Source: Veillonella sp. DNF00869
GTDB taxonomy: Bacteria; Bacillota; Negativicutes; Veillonellales; Veillonellaceae
Direction: 5' to 3'
NCBI RefSeq assembly: GCF_001553345.1
Contig: NZ_KQ960749.1
Location: forward strand, 145,397-209,396
Length of the DNA stretch: 64,000 nt
In this document: positions 30,950 through 39,880 of the stretch, piece by piece
Numbering within the stretch: position 1 is the stretch's first letter
Layout of the letters: each line of letters opens with the position of its first letter
Program-made: the position numbers and the translations under genes
The notes under the pieces: model-generated
What the model saw: only the letters and a program-made list of their open reading frames with translations
Databases searched by the model: none
Told to the model about the DNA's origin: nothing

Positions 30950-32278
30950 TTACGCTTTCACCAACGCCCGATGGATCAATCCAATCACAAATCCTACGCC
31001 GCCGAATACAAGCCAGTCCATACCGATGCCATGCATCGGTACTTGTGTAGCAAAGAATTGTCCTAAGCTACCTAAGTCTACGCTCGCTGTTTCTAAGCCA
31101 GATACAAGGGCTGTGATGAAGGTTGCTCCTACTGTCCAAGCATATACGCATTGGCGACCGTTGAAAAACGGATGTAAGAAAGCCAACACAATCAATGCGA
31201 TGGATAATGGATAGAGGAACATCAACACAGGAATGGCTGCAGTAATGATGGTTTTCAATCCAAACATGCCTACACCGAAAGAAATCAATATGAATAGCAC
31301 TGCATAAGCTTTATAGGATAAGCCACCAAATTGTGTGCTAAAATACTGTGCACAAGAAGTAACAAGTCCGATACTTGTCGTCAAACACGCCAACAATACG
31401 ATGACTGCCAAGATCATGGCCCCTAAATCGCCAAACAATAAACGAGCAGATTCTGCCAATACAGGCGCCCCTGTATCTAAGATACCTAACTGCTCTACGC
31501 TGGTAGCGCCTAAGCTAGCAATAAAGATGTACACTACGCCTAAGCAACCTACGGCGATTAACCCAGCTTTCATAGTAGCGCGTGTAATCTCATCACGTGT
31601 TTGTGCCCCTGAAAGTGTCACGAATTCGATAACCAAAATACCAAATACGAAAGATGCTAAGGCATCTAATGTGTTATATCCATCTAAGAATCCTTGTAGG
31701 AATGCTGTACCGCTAGTAGCGTAGGACTCTGTCGGTGTACCATAGCTGCCTAATGGAGTAATCAAAGATTTAACAATCAATACCACGATGGTCAGTAGCA
31801 AGGCTGGTGTTAAGATTTTACCAATGCGATTCACCAATTTTTGCGGATTAATAGAGAGCCACAATGTGACTACAAAGAACCCCACAAGGAACAAGGATAG
31901 TGCTGTATCTGAGGCAGCTCCACCTAAGAATGGTTTCACTGCAATTTCATAGGATACAGTCCCCGTACGAGGGATGGCAAAAGCAGGGCCAATGGATAAG
32001 TATAATGCCAATGTAAATAGGACCCCAAACACTGGATGCACACGGCTTGCCAAACTTTGTACGTTACGGCTACCAGAGTATCCCATGGCCATAACCCCTA
32101 ACAATGGTAAACCTACACCAGTTACGATAAACCCTAAGATGGCCCACCACACATTGGTACCTGCATGTTGACCTAAGGTAGCAGGGAAGATTAAGTTACC
32201 TGCCCCAAAGAATAAAGCGAACAGCATCAGGCCGATAGCAATATAGGCTCGCCCCGATAGTTGAGTATGATCTGACAT
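30950..32278 (-). CDS. brnQ: Branched-chain amino acid transporter, LIVCS family
   Basis: 442 residues from the ATG at 32278, which has AAAGGAG at good spacing; the upstream in-frame starts to 32320 lack one. Twelve predicted membrane helices. The opening AYIAIGLMLFALFFGAGNLIFPA is the LIVCS family signature, and the loop PVFGVLFTLALYLSIGPAFAIPRT is also family-typical. It imports leucine, isoleucine and valine with a cation (Na+ in the family). Monocistronic, with a terminator at 30829-30880. Confidence 0.92.
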   Translation of the reverse strand: MSDHTQLSGRAYIAIGLMLFALFFGAGNLIFPATLGQHAGTNVWWAILGFIVTGVGLPLLGVMAMGYSGSRNVQSLASRVHPVFGVLFTLALYLSIGPAFAIPRTGTVSYEIAVKPFLGGAASDTALSLFLVGFFVVTLWLSINPQKLVNRIGKILTPALLLTIVVLIVKSLITPLGSYGTPTESYATSGTAFLQGFLDGYNTLDALASFVFGILVIEFVTLSGAQTRDEITRATMKAGLIAVGCLGVVYIFIASLGATSVEQLGILDTGAPVLAESARLLFGDLGAMILAVIVLLACLTTSIGLVTSCAQYFSTQFGGLSYKAYAVLFILISFGVGMFGLKTIITAAIPVLMFLYPLSIALIVLAFLHPFFNGRQCVYAWTVGATFITALVSGLETASVDLGSLGQFFATQVPMHGIGMDWLVFGGVGFVIGLIHRALVKA

Positions 32279-32378
32279 AATATCTCCTTTCAAATACATC
32301 CCATAATAACAAATATACACTGTATAAAAACACTTCTTATGCTTATTTTTTTATTATATCTAATTATAAGTAAAATAA

Positions 32379-32408
32379 AAAGCCATTTTCTTTGTAGAAA
32401 ATGGCTTT
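32379..32408. terminator. Terminator after the molybdopterin oxidoreductase gene
   Basis: Perfect 12-bp stem AAAGCCATTTTC / complement, loop TTTGTA; about 85 bp past the stop. Confidence 0.75.
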
Positions 32409-32492
32409 GTCTATACCAATTATGCATATATATCCGAACTATAATTGATAGGCAAACTACATCTATTAACTATAACCAAGCATTACTCATTT

Positions 32493-34499
32493 TTAGTCGC
32501 AAGACTCTACATGTACTTTCACATCATAAAAGGTACTACCCCAACCATAATCGGTAGATCGTGAGGCAGTTAATACATTCATTGTATATTCTGAATCATG
32601 GGACTGCGATTGCCACCAGACGCCACTACTCACAATAGTCCCCTTTGGCACCGCATCATCAATGACTAAGGCAATCCGCAAGGAACCTCGCTCATTATAC
32701 ATACGCACAAATTCACTGTGCCATACGCCCTTGCGCTGGGCATCATCAGGATGCATACGAGCAACCATCTTTGGTGTATCTTCTTGTATCTCACAAAAGG
32801 ACGAATCTAGTATACGAGGATCAGCACCATTGATGAGGAAGAACTCCGCTGTATCTCCATGAGCCTCACGATACACAGGATAGGGCTCACGCTCTAAGGG
32901 GTTATATAATTCAATCTTGCCTGACGGTGTACCGAACTCTAACTTATACGTACTGGATAGATCCATCTCCACTAGCTCCCCTGCCAAGATTCTATCTTGC
33001 ACTTCTCTTGAAATCGGAGCATGTCGCACAATATCTTCAATCATCTCCAACTCTGACATAGCAAACACAGGGTCATCGATGCCCATAGTTCTGGCAATAC
33101 TACAAATGGTATCCCAATTAGAGCGGCTTTCACCTACAGGAGGTATGGCTTGATAACCACAACCAATGGTGTAATGTCCATAGGAATTATAGATATCATT
33201 ATGCTCTACGGACGTCGTTGCAGGCAGTACAATATCCGCATACTTTGCCGTATCCGTCATAAACCGTTCGTGTACCACCGTGAACAGATCCTCTCGTGCC
33301 AATCCTTTGCGCACCACGGTTTGGTCCGGTGAGGTCACCGCAGGATTGCTGGAATATACATAGAGTGCCTTAATCGGTGGCTTGTCCGCCTCTGTTAGCA
33401 TCGGTCCTAAATGAATCATCGGGTTCAACCGTGTTTCTTTTACCTGAAAGCGCTCCCAGCTAACACGCTTGCCCCCAACAAATTGACTACCCGAGGCACT
33501 CGACAAGAGTCCACCTCCTGTATGTAGGTATGCCCCCACCAAGGCAGGCAGTGCCACTACACATCGCACCGTATTCGCTCCATTTCCATAGCGAGATAGT
33601 CCACTGCCTAAGCGAATAAATGGCGCCATTGCCTGTCCATAAGCACGAGCAAACTGGATAATCCGTTCCTCTGGTACGCCTGTGATTTGAGCCACTTTCC
33701 ATGGTGGATATTGAGAAATAACAGTATCGCGGAATCCTTCATAGCCTTGTACATACTGATGAATAAATTCCTCATGTACTAATCCTTCTTCCACAAGCAC
33801 ATAGGCCACACCCAACGCAAAGGCTCCATCTGTACCTGGTCGTATGATAATAACTTCATCTGCTAATTTCGTTGTCTCCGTATAGTACGTATCAATCACC
33901 CAAAGCTTGGCACCTCGCTGGCGAGCTATGGTCACATCATGTAGGACATGTACATCCGTAGCCACTGCATTGAGGCTCCACAACACCACACAATCACTGT
34001 ATTGTATATCTTGTGGACGACTCCCTAGGGTATTCCCCATAAGACTAGCCCAACCATAGCGTTTAGCAGGGGAACAAATCCCCTTATCTTGACGGGTCGC
34101 ACCAAGTATGGCAAAGAGTGGATCCCCTGCACTCTTTTGTAAGATTCCCATGGTCCCTGCATAGGAATAGGGCATAATACTTTCAGAACCGTATGTATGG
34201 ATACAGTGCTGAAACTGCTGAGCAATTTCCTTTAGTGCTTCGTCCCAAGTAATCGGTTTAAATTGACCGCTTCCCTTAGGACCTATGCGTCGCAAAGGCG
34301 TTGTTAGACGTTCCCTATGGTGGACTGTTCGTTCGTAATGTTGCATTTTCTGGCACAGCGTTCCTCTCGTAAAGCTGTGATCTTTCATACCTTCTACCCG
34401 TTGTAACTGGTCTCCCTCAATGGTCAAGATCAATCCACAGGCATCTGGGCAATCATAAGGACATACTGATGTCCTTGTATGTATGGGCTTCGTCATCAT
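32493..34499 (-). CDS. Molybdopterin-dependent oxidoreductase (DMSO reductase family)
   Basis: 668 residues. An N-terminal [4Fe-4S] site uses Cys13, Cys17, Cys21 and Cys49 (CPYDCPDAC, then GTLCQ). Domains for the bis-MGD cofactor follow (GTMGILQKSAGDPLF, LWSLNAVATDVHV, RPGTDGAFALGVAYV) and the C-terminal cap domain (about 550-668). There is no twin-arginine signal, so the enzyme is cytoplasmic. No electron-transfer or membrane subunit is encoded next to it; the only partner is a small acidic protein gene 10 bp upstream. The substrate is not predictable; related enzymes reduce sulfoxides, N-oxides or polysulfide, or oxidise formate. Confidence 0.85.
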   Translation of the reverse strand: MMTKPIHTRTSVCPYDCPDACGLILTIEGDQLQRVEGMKDHSFTRGTLCQKMQHYERTVHHRERLTTPLRRIGPKGSGQFKPITWDEALKEIAQQFQHCIHTYGSESIMPYSYAGTMGILQKSAGDPLFAILGATRQDKGICSPAKRYGWASLMGNTLGSRPQDIQYSDCVVLWSLNAVATDVHVLHDVTIARQRGAKLWVIDTYYTETTKLADEVIIIRPGTDGAFALGVAYVLVEEGLVHEEFIHQYVQGYEGFRDTVISQYPPWKVAQITGVPEERIIQFARAYGQAMAPFIRLGSGLSRYGNGANTVRCVVALPALVGAYLHTGGGLLSSASGSQFVGGKRVSWERFQVKETRLNPMIHLGPMLTEADKPPIKALYVYSSNPAVTSPDQTVVRKGLAREDLFTVVHERFMTDTAKYADIVLPATTSVEHNDIYNSYGHYTIGCGYQAIPPVGESRSNWDTICSIARTMGIDDPVFAMSELEMIEDIVRHAPISREVQDRILAGELVEMDLSSTYKLEFGTPSGKIELYNPLEREPYPVYREAHGDTAEFFLINGADPRILDSSFCEIQEDTPKMVARMHPDDAQRKGVWHSEFVRMYNERGSLRIALVIDDAVPKGTIVSSGVWWQSQSHDSEYTMNVLTASRSTDYGWGSTFYDVKVHVESCD

Positions 34500-34509
34500 T
34501 CATTCCTTA

Positions 34510-34980
34510 CTAGTCATTATCAAAGTCATCAAACAAGTCAAAATCAACGTCAAAGTCGAAGTCAAAACTATCTCCAGAATTGTAATCATAAGAACTATCA
34601 GCCTCTTGTTGATCATACTCTAACTCATCTTCCATAATATCATTGTAGTTGTTATGGAAAAATTGATCCTGTTCTGTTTCGTTTGCACTAGAAAAACCAT
34701 AATCTTCATCAGCATGCTCTGGCAATACATCCAATTGACTATAATCACGAATCGTCATTGCTTCATAAGGGTCCAAAGGTGCACGGTTTTCTTCTGACTC
34801 TTCAATCTCCACCATATCCATAGCTCGGTTCAAATCCTTTGACGTCCCCTCTTGTTGCACCATGTCCAAGAACTCATCCGAACTCACTTCACTCACCAGC
34901 GTATCCATGTCTTCTACCACAGATATATCCTTCTGTGGTTCTATAGTTTGTAATTGTCCTCGTCGTAAAAATCGATTCAT
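34510..34980 (-). CDS. Small acidic protein of unknown function
   Basis: 156 residues; I do not recognise a family. It is extremely acidic with no membrane segment. The C-terminal 40 residues alternate Asp and Phe/Tyr (DSFDFDFDVDF and on), preceded by Glu/Asp-rich stretches; the first 25 residues are basic to neutral (MNRFLRRGQLQ). It starts behind AAAGGGGC and ends 10 bp before the molybdopterin oxidoreductase gene, so the two should be co-translated from one mRNA. It might be a chaperone-like or interaction tail protein for the enzyme, which is a guess from position. Likely disordered in large part. Confidence 0.6.
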   Translation of the reverse strand: MNRFLRRGQLQTIEPQKDISVVEDMDTLVSEVSSDEFLDMVQQEGTSKDLNRAMDMVEIEESEENRAPLDPYEAMTIRDYSQLDVLPEHADEDYGFSSANETEQDQFFHNNYNDIMEDELEYDQQEADSSYDYNSGDSFDFDFDVDFDLFDDFDND

Positions 34981-35091
34981 CCTCTATGCCCCTTTCTCAA
35001 CCTCTCTTACATTACTTGTATTGTATCACCTGGCAATGAAATTTTACAAAACATCGTTTTATCACCTTTCAAAGGTATGCCTTATATACTA

Positions 35092-35117
35092 AAAGGACCC
35101 CTGAGCAGGGGTCCTTT
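35092..35117. terminator. Terminator after dps
   Basis: Perfect 11-bp stem AAAGGACCCCT / complement with loop GAGC, Ts on both sides; about 100 bp past the dps stop. Confidence 0.8.
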
Positions 35118-35217
35118 GGTATAGTTTATAGTATAGTTGTAAGTGTTGTCATATTCAGGATGTTATCACATATAAGGGAGTGTTATGTGATTGGTTCGAT
35201 GTTACTGTCAGGAGGAA

Positions 35218-35652
35218 TTAGCCTAAAGTAGCACGTAAGAACCACAATTGTTTTTCATAGTAAGCAATGTGGTCTTCCATGATAGCCACTAATCCGAAGT
35301 TACCTTCTTCATCAGCTGCTTCGCGGATAGCACGAGCTTCTTTGTTCAACAATTCGAAATCTCCTACTAAGAAGTTGTACACTTGTTCTACGGAGAATTT
35401 GTTGCCTGGTTCTTCTTTCAAAGAAGCAATTTCTAAATATTTTGCCACATGCACTACAGGTTCTTCACCTTGCATTTTTACATGCTCAGCTACTGCATCA
35501 TAATAATCAAATGCTACATCGTAGACTTCTTCTAAATATTTGTGAGCTGGCACAAATTGAGATCCTACTACATTAAAATGGAAATTGTGAAGTTTAATGT
35601 TCCAAATTGCTAAGTTTGCAATATATTGATTGACTGCTTGTAAGTTTTTCAT
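35218..35652 (-). CDS. dps: Dps-family ferritin-like iron storage and DNA protection protein
   Basis: 144 residues forming a four-helix bundle that assembles into 12-mer cages. Ferroxidase-site residues lie at the subunit interface: NIKLHNFHFNVVGSQF (residues 19-34) and HKYLEEVYDVAFDYYDAVAEH (about 37-58). It oxidises ferrous iron with hydrogen peroxide and stores it, limiting Fenton damage. There is no extended basic tail for DNA binding. AAAGGAG precedes the ATG. Upstream are two palindromes, one like a PerR/Fur box, which fits stress or iron control. Confidence 0.9.
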   Translation of the reverse strand: MKNLQAVNQYIANLAIWNIKLHNFHFNVVGSQFVPAHKYLEEVYDVAFDYYDAVAEHVKMQGEEPVVHVAKYLEIASLKEEPGNKFSVEQVYNFLVGDFELLNKEARAIREAADEEGNFGLVAIMEDHIAYYEKQLWFLRATLG

Positions 35653-35682
35653 ACCTATTTCTCCTTTTCTTTAGTGTATTTT

Positions 35683-35719
35683 GCTAATTATTCTAATTAG
35701 CAATTAATAATTATTATTT
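35683..35719 (-). promoter_or_regulatory. dps control region: 8-3-8 dyad and PerR/Fur-like box
   Basis: GCTAATTA-TTC-TAATTAGC (35683-35701) is a perfect dyad, and TAATAATTATTATTT (35705-35719) matches TTATAAT-N-ATTATAA at 11 of 14 fixed positions. Confidence 0.5.
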
Positions 35720-35798
35720 ATTATGTGTATATCTTAGCATAGTAAATCATAAAATGCAATAGTTTTTCATATAGTTTATCGAAATATTTAAATGTAAA

Positions 35799-35831
35799 AA
35801 GTTCCCATTACCTATAACGTAATGAGAACTT
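35799..35831 (-). terminator. Terminator of the arsR-dinB operon
   Basis: AAGTTC-C-CATTAC pairs with GTAATG-A-GAACTT, one mismatch; T-run on the minus strand. About 11 bp past the last gene. Confidence 0.8.
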
Positions 35832-35841
35832 ATAGTATATA

Positions 35842-36264
35842 TTATTCACTTTTTTTGATAAACCCTTGTGTAGCGCTATACAAACAGAACCACACAAAGA
35901 AACTAGCTCCTGTAATAATCAGATACATAGTATCCGTTAACTCCCCCGAACGATACATCGCCAGGGTATAAAAGAAAGCTGTCATCGTCATCAGAATATA
36001 GGACAATACATAGCGCATACCACGCTCTACATCTTCATCGGTAAACATTTCCTTCTTAAAGCGCATCCAGTAAATCCCGCAAAGGGCTAAGCCACCTAGC
36101 ATATTAGCAGCTAGTAAACTCATATCAGCCCGACCATTAAAGAACCAGCACAAGGCTAAATGATTAATAAACAACATCCATTTAATCATCGTGGTCAAAC
36201 GGGCTGTCGTAATCGTCTGTTGTGGCTGTGGTTGGTGTTGTTTCCGTTTCTTTCCCTTTCCCAT
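35842..36264 (-). CDS. Four-helix membrane protein of unknown function
   Basis: 140 residues. A basic, Gln/Pro-rich start (MGKGKKRKQHQPQPQQ) precedes about four hydrophobic helices at roughly 28-45, 48-66, 85-105 and 113-132. No recognised domain. It is the last gene of a five-gene leftward operon, 32 bp after the TSUP transporter gene, and may assist that transporter, an inference. The basic start should face the cytoplasm. Confidence 0.6.
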   Translation of the reverse strand: MGKGKKRKQHQPQPQQTITTARLTTMIKWMLFINHLALCWFFNGRADMSLLAANMLGGLALCGIYWMRFKKEMFTDEDVERGMRYVLSYILMTMTAFFYTLAMYRSGELTDTMYLIITGASFFVWFCLYSATQGFIKKSE

Positions 36265-36296
36265 AAAGTCCTCTCTATTTAATCTATACTATGACA

Positions 36297-37082
36297 CTAG
36301 AACAATACGTGAGATGTGTAAATTAAGCGTAATGCCAGTAATCCAATCCCAATGGATAACCCAATTAAAATCGTTTTTGCTCGCAATCGTTTCGCAATGA
36401 ACGCCCCTAATTGACCACCCGCTAAGGCACCAATACCACAAGGAATGGCAATTTCAAAATGAATATGACCACTCAAAAAATGTGTTAAAGTCCCTACTGA
36501 GGTAGACATAGCCAAGATAAAATGACTAGTGGCGGTGGCCATATGCGTAGGAAATCCCATGATATAAATGAAAGCCGGCACATGGATCAAGCCACCGCCG
36601 ATACCAAATAAGCTAGAAATAAAGCCTACTCCCATGCTAATTAAGATACCTACCACTTTATTATAGGTCAACTCTTCTAATTGCAAGGACTCTTCTTTGC
36701 GTTCCCCTTTATTCATATTTTTATAACCAATGAACAAAGACATGATTAGCAAGAAAGAACCAAACCAGAATCGGAACCCACTAGGATCAAAATATTCCGC
36801 TACATGAGCACCGATAATCGACCCTGGGAAGGTGGCAATCCCGAATAGAATTGCTGCGCTATATAATATTTTCTTCTGCCGCACATAGGCAATAGTACCC
36901 GAAATGGCATTACAGGTTACCGTAAACAAGGATGTACCTACTACCATAGCTGGCGTCCATTCTGGAAAGAAGTAAAGAAATACTGGCACAAAAATCAATC
37001 CGCCACCTGCACCAATGATGGTTCCCAATGCGGCTACAACTACGCCTAGCAATACAAAGCCTAATACACTTACCACATCCAT
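36297..37082 (-). CDS. TSUP-family (TauE/SafE) transporter
   Basis: 261 residues with eight membrane helices in two similar halves: LGTIIGAGGGLIFVPVFLYFFP near 20-40 and GFISSLFGIGGGLIHVPAFIYIMG near 155-178 are the paired GxGGG repeats that define the family. Members export or import sulfite, sulfonates, sulfoacetate or thiosulfate; the substrate here is unknown. It starts 4 bp after the charged protein gene and belongs to the arsR-dinB operon. AGGATTAAG is the ribosome site. Confidence 0.85.
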   Translation of the reverse strand: MDVVSVLGFVLLGVVVAALGTIIGAGGGLIFVPVFLYFFPEWTPAMVVGTSLFTVTCNAISGTIAYVRQKKILYSAAILFGIATFPGSIIGAHVAEYFDPSGFRFWFGSFLLIMSLFIGYKNMNKGERKEESLQLEELTYNKVVGILISMGVGFISSLFGIGGGLIHVPAFIYIMGFPTHMATATSHFILAMSTSVGTLTHFLSGHIHFEIAIPCGIGALAGGQLGAFIAKRLRAKTILIGLSIGIGLLALRLIYTSHVLF

Positions 37083-37085
37083 ACC

Positions 37086-38027
37086 TTAATCCTCCTTAGA
37101 CAGCTTCGCAAATCGGTCTAACTTATGCTTTTTGAAGACCGCTTTCATGCCTCGCTTTTCCGCTTTTTTCTCTGCCTTTTTTGCTACTTTTTGCAAGACT
37201 TTTTCTGTCCATGCATCGCCATGCTCTTCTGCATAGCGTTCCCATTTAGACAATTTTTTTGCCCACTTGTCTACAGAGGGAGCTTCTTTTTTATGTTTCG
37301 ACTTATCTTTGCTTTTTTCCTTCTTTTTCTTTTTTTCTTGTTTAACAATGCAGCATTTGTCTCGCTCTTCTGGTATGGGAGAATCTTCTGTGCAATGTTT
37401 GCAACGCTTTTTATGCTGTTTTTTTGTCTCTGTTGACGACTCCATCTCAAACATATCATACAAGTTAGATTTTTTGTTAGTATATTTCGTTAACTCAATG
37501 ACCGCATCCTCTTCATCGTCTTTAGGGTCGTCATCCTCCCCATCGTCATCATAGTCATACTCATTAATACGCTTCGTTTCGCTGGTATTACTGAACAAAT
37601 TCATAAAAGAACTCGATGTTGCTTTCGGTTCAACCCTCTCTGCAGACATTTCCCCTTGCCAACGCTCAGCCATCACAAAATCTACGCCTAATGCCACACC
37701 TACATCATAGCCTTCCACACCTTCATCTGCCACAGCTTCTTCTGTTGGTGTCTCTTCTAAGGAAGATATCATATCATACAGATAGTGCTCTGTTACCATA
37801 CTTTGGAGTCCACGTAATTCTTCCCATTGTTTTCCCAATAGGGCCAAGATATGAGCAAAGTTTTCTAAGTCTTCTACCACTTCCATAGCCATTTCAGGGG
37901 ACTCCATATGGTGCGCCTCTAAATTCGCCACATATTGCTGTTGCACTTCTTTGCAATGACCATATGCTGTCTGCAAGCCTTGTAACAACTTTTCAATCTG
38001 TTCCTGGTCCAATATATATTGTTGCAT
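37086..38027 (-). CDS. Charged three-part protein of unknown function
   Basis: 313 residues, no family recognised. Residues 1-140 are helical and moderately acidic (MQQYILDQEQIEKLLQGL; coiled-coil tendency). Residues about 155-180 form an acidic block (YDYDDDGEDDDPKDDEEDA). From about 205 on the chain is strongly basic, with a cysteine cluster CKHC...DKCC near 210-228, KKKKKEKSKDKSKHKK, and a Lys-rich helical end to residue 313. The opposite charges suggest intramolecular or nucleic-acid contacts; the cysteines could hold a metal. It lies 10 bp after dinB and 4 bp before the TSUP gene, firmly inside the operon. AGGAGG precedes the ATG. Confidence 0.6.
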   Translation of the reverse strand: MQQYILDQEQIEKLLQGLQTAYGHCKEVQQQYVANLEAHHMESPEMAMEVVEDLENFAHILALLGKQWEELRGLQSMVTEHYLYDMISSLEETPTEEAVADEGVEGYDVGVALGVDFVMAERWQGEMSAERVEPKATSSSFMNLFSNTSETKRINEYDYDDDGEDDDPKDDEEDAVIELTKYTNKKSNLYDMFEMESSTETKKQHKKRCKHCTEDSPIPEERDKCCIVKQEKKKKKEKSKDKSKHKKEAPSVDKWAKKLSKWERYAEEHGDAWTEKVLQKVAKKAEKKAEKRGMKAVFKKHKLDRFAKLSKED

Positions 38028-38036
38028 ACTATCCTC

Positions 38037-39218
38037 CTAGGACGATGTCGTGTCATCCTTCAATTTTCGTTTCCACATAGCTCCTGTGGTAACAATATCT
38101 TCTCCAAATCGTTCTTCCAAAGTATCTAGTACTTGTGCTAACCGATCTGGCTCTGTTTCTTCACTCTGAAAGAGCGACTCTTGCTCCACCTCTTGGTGAA
38201 AGCCACTGACCGTAATTCCCAATAACCGGAACGGCCCCTGTACATTAAGTTTATTATATAATACACAGGCCGTCTCATACAATACATCTTCTCTATCCGT
38301 CTGATAGGATAATCGTTTTTGCCTTGTTTTGGTGGTAAAGTCTGGCAATCGTACTTTGATGGCTATCGTATGTCCTTTAAGTCCTTTCTGGCGCAAACGC
38401 TTAGCTACATGATGCGCAAAATATCGCCATTCATTGTCGATTTCCTCTGGGTCCATTAAGTCCCTTTCATAGGTCAGTTCATTACCTACGGATTGCAACT
38501 CACGATTCCACTCAATAGGCCGATCATCAATGCCTTTAGACAACAAATACACACGTTCACTTTGATGACCGCAATAGGGTTCTAACTCATGATACGAATC
38601 TAACTGTTCAATATCTTGAATCCGATGAAAGCCGCCTCGCTGTAATGCTTGTTCCATATGAGCCCCTACGCCCCACAACCTGCGTACCGGTAAATGTTTA
38701 ATATGAGCGCTTTCTTGCCCATGAGGAATAATATATAAACCATCTGGCTTTCGTAAATCCGACGCTAGTTTTGCTAAAAACTTATTCGGTCCAATTCCAA
38801 CAGATGCGACCAAACCCGTTAAGTCCTTAATTTGTTCTTTCACAGCACGGCCCACCGCCATAGGAGACTCATAGAGTTTTCCTAATCCTGAAATATCTAA
38901 AAAAGCCTCATCCAAAGAAATGGGCTCTAAATAGGGACTAAACCGATGCAACACATCATGAATTTGATCAGAAATTTCGTGATATCGTTCCATTCGTGGC
39001 AATAGATAGATACCATCTGGACATAATTTTCTAGCCTTCCCAATAGGCATAGCAGAACGTACCCCAAATTTCCGTGCTTCATAACTACACGTAGCCACCA
39101 CACCACGTGAAGAAAGGCCACCCACGATAACTGGGTGACCTTGTAGTTCTGGACGATCATGTTGTTCTACAGATGCAAAGAAAGCATCCATATCTACATG
39201 CATAATCCAACGTTTCAT
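38037..39218 (-). CDS. dinB: DNA polymerase IV
   Basis: Error-prone Y-family polymerase of 393 residues. The ATG at 39218 (MKRWIMHVDMDAFFASVEQ) follows the arsR stop by one base; the longer frame from 39344 lies inside arsR and is rejected. Catalytic acids are in HVDMDAFFASVE (Asp8 region) and ISLDEAFLDIS near 100-110; a helix-hairpin-helix stretch LPVRRLWGVG lies near 175 and the little finger at 240-350. It copies past lesions with low fidelity. There is no strong ribosome site, so translation may depend on reinitiation after arsR. The C-terminus lacks an obvious clamp-binding QLxLF. Confidence 0.92.
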   Translation of the reverse strand: MKRWIMHVDMDAFFASVEQHDRPELQGHPVIVGGLSSRGVVATCSYEARKFGVRSAMPIGKARKLCPDGIYLLPRMERYHEISDQIHDVLHRFSPYLEPISLDEAFLDISGLGKLYESPMAVGRAVKEQIKDLTGLVASVGIGPNKFLAKLASDLRKPDGLYIIPHGQESAHIKHLPVRRLWGVGAHMEQALQRGGFHRIQDIEQLDSYHELEPYCGHQSERVYLLSKGIDDRPIEWNRELQSVGNELTYERDLMDPEEIDNEWRYFAHHVAKRLRQKGLKGHTIAIKVRLPDFTTKTRQKRLSYQTDREDVLYETACVLYNKLNVQGPFRLLGITVSGFHQEVEQESLFQSEETEPDRLAQVLDTLEERFGEDIVTTGAMWKRKLKDDTTSS

Positions 39219-39219
39219 A

Positions 39220-39576
39220 TTATTCTGCCACCGCTTGTGGAGCATCCTCAATACGGCAGTATTTGATTTGTGCACAAATGCACTCATCTTTTGTTTTATA
39301 TAATTCAGGCAAGAATTTAACAAATTCATCAAAAGCTTCTTCATTAATGGAATAGCGTGTCCACAAACCGCTACGCACAGAATTCACAATACCTGCATCA
39401 ATTAAAATTTTCATGTGATAACTAAGAGTAGATTGAGATAACTCAAAACTAGCCAAAATATCACACGCACATAATTCATTACAAGACAACATGTCTACAA
39501 TGTGCAATCTTGTTTCATCGCTAAGGGCTTTAAAAATCCCTGCCAATCGTTCGTATGTAACTTCTAACATTCTCAT
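39220..39576 (-). CDS. ArsR/SmtB-family metal-sensing repressor
   Basis: 118 residues. A winged helix domain with the metal motif ELCACDI (Cys36, Cys38, plus Cys32) in the recognition helix region, as in ArsR, CadC and similar sensors (ELCVCDL). HTH: FELSQSTLSYHMKILIDAGIV near 43-64. Additional cysteines lie near the C-terminus (CICAQIKYC). It probably dissociates from DNA when bound to a thiophilic ion such as arsenite, antimonite or cadmium. First gene of the operon with dinB, where no arsenic efflux gene is present; it may act on its own promoter and on distant targets. Confidence 0.85.
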   Translation of the reverse strand: MRMLEVTYERLAGIFKALSDETRLHIVDMLSCNELCACDILASFELSQSTLSYHMKILIDAGIVNSVRSGLWTRYSINEEAFDEFVKFLPELYKTKDECICAQIKYCRIEDAPQAVAE

Positions 39577-39880
39577 TCTCCTATATGCATTCTATTTGTA
39601 ACCTTACCTCCTTATTATATACAAATTTCTAAACTAAATCTAATAATTTAAATGAATAAAGGATACTTTTTAGTAATACAACTATATAATTTGGGAAAGA
39701 TAAAAACGACAAAGCATTGCTTTGTCGTTTTTATGGGAAGTAAAGGATCTAAGATGTGTTCTTAGGAAAGTTTACAAATATAGTCAACACACTCAATTAG
39801 TACATCATGTGTTGTTGAAGATTCGAGAGAGGGAGAGGAGCCTTTAACCACAAAACTACTAAAGGAGCTGTTTATTTACT
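39577..39880. other. Intergenic region with ahpC terminator, no gene
   Basis: AT-rich arsR promoter zone (39577-39660), then the terminator at 39702-39732 and a 150-bp 3' untranslated part of ahpC with a weak pairing of CCTTTA with TAAAGG near 39842-39864. Confidence 0.5.
39702..39732. terminator. Terminator after ahpC
   Basis: Perfect 14-bp stem AAAAACGACAAAGC / complement with a 3-nt loop; works on both strands. Confidence 0.85.

Noticed and set aside
37125-37888. Plus-strand open frames rich in Phe, Ser and Leu
   Set aside because: They mirror the Lys- and Glu-rich codons of the charged protein on the other strand and lack ribosome sites.
39219-39344. N-terminal extension of dinB
   Set aside because: These codons lie in arsR; DinB proteins begin just before the HVDMDAFFASVE motif.
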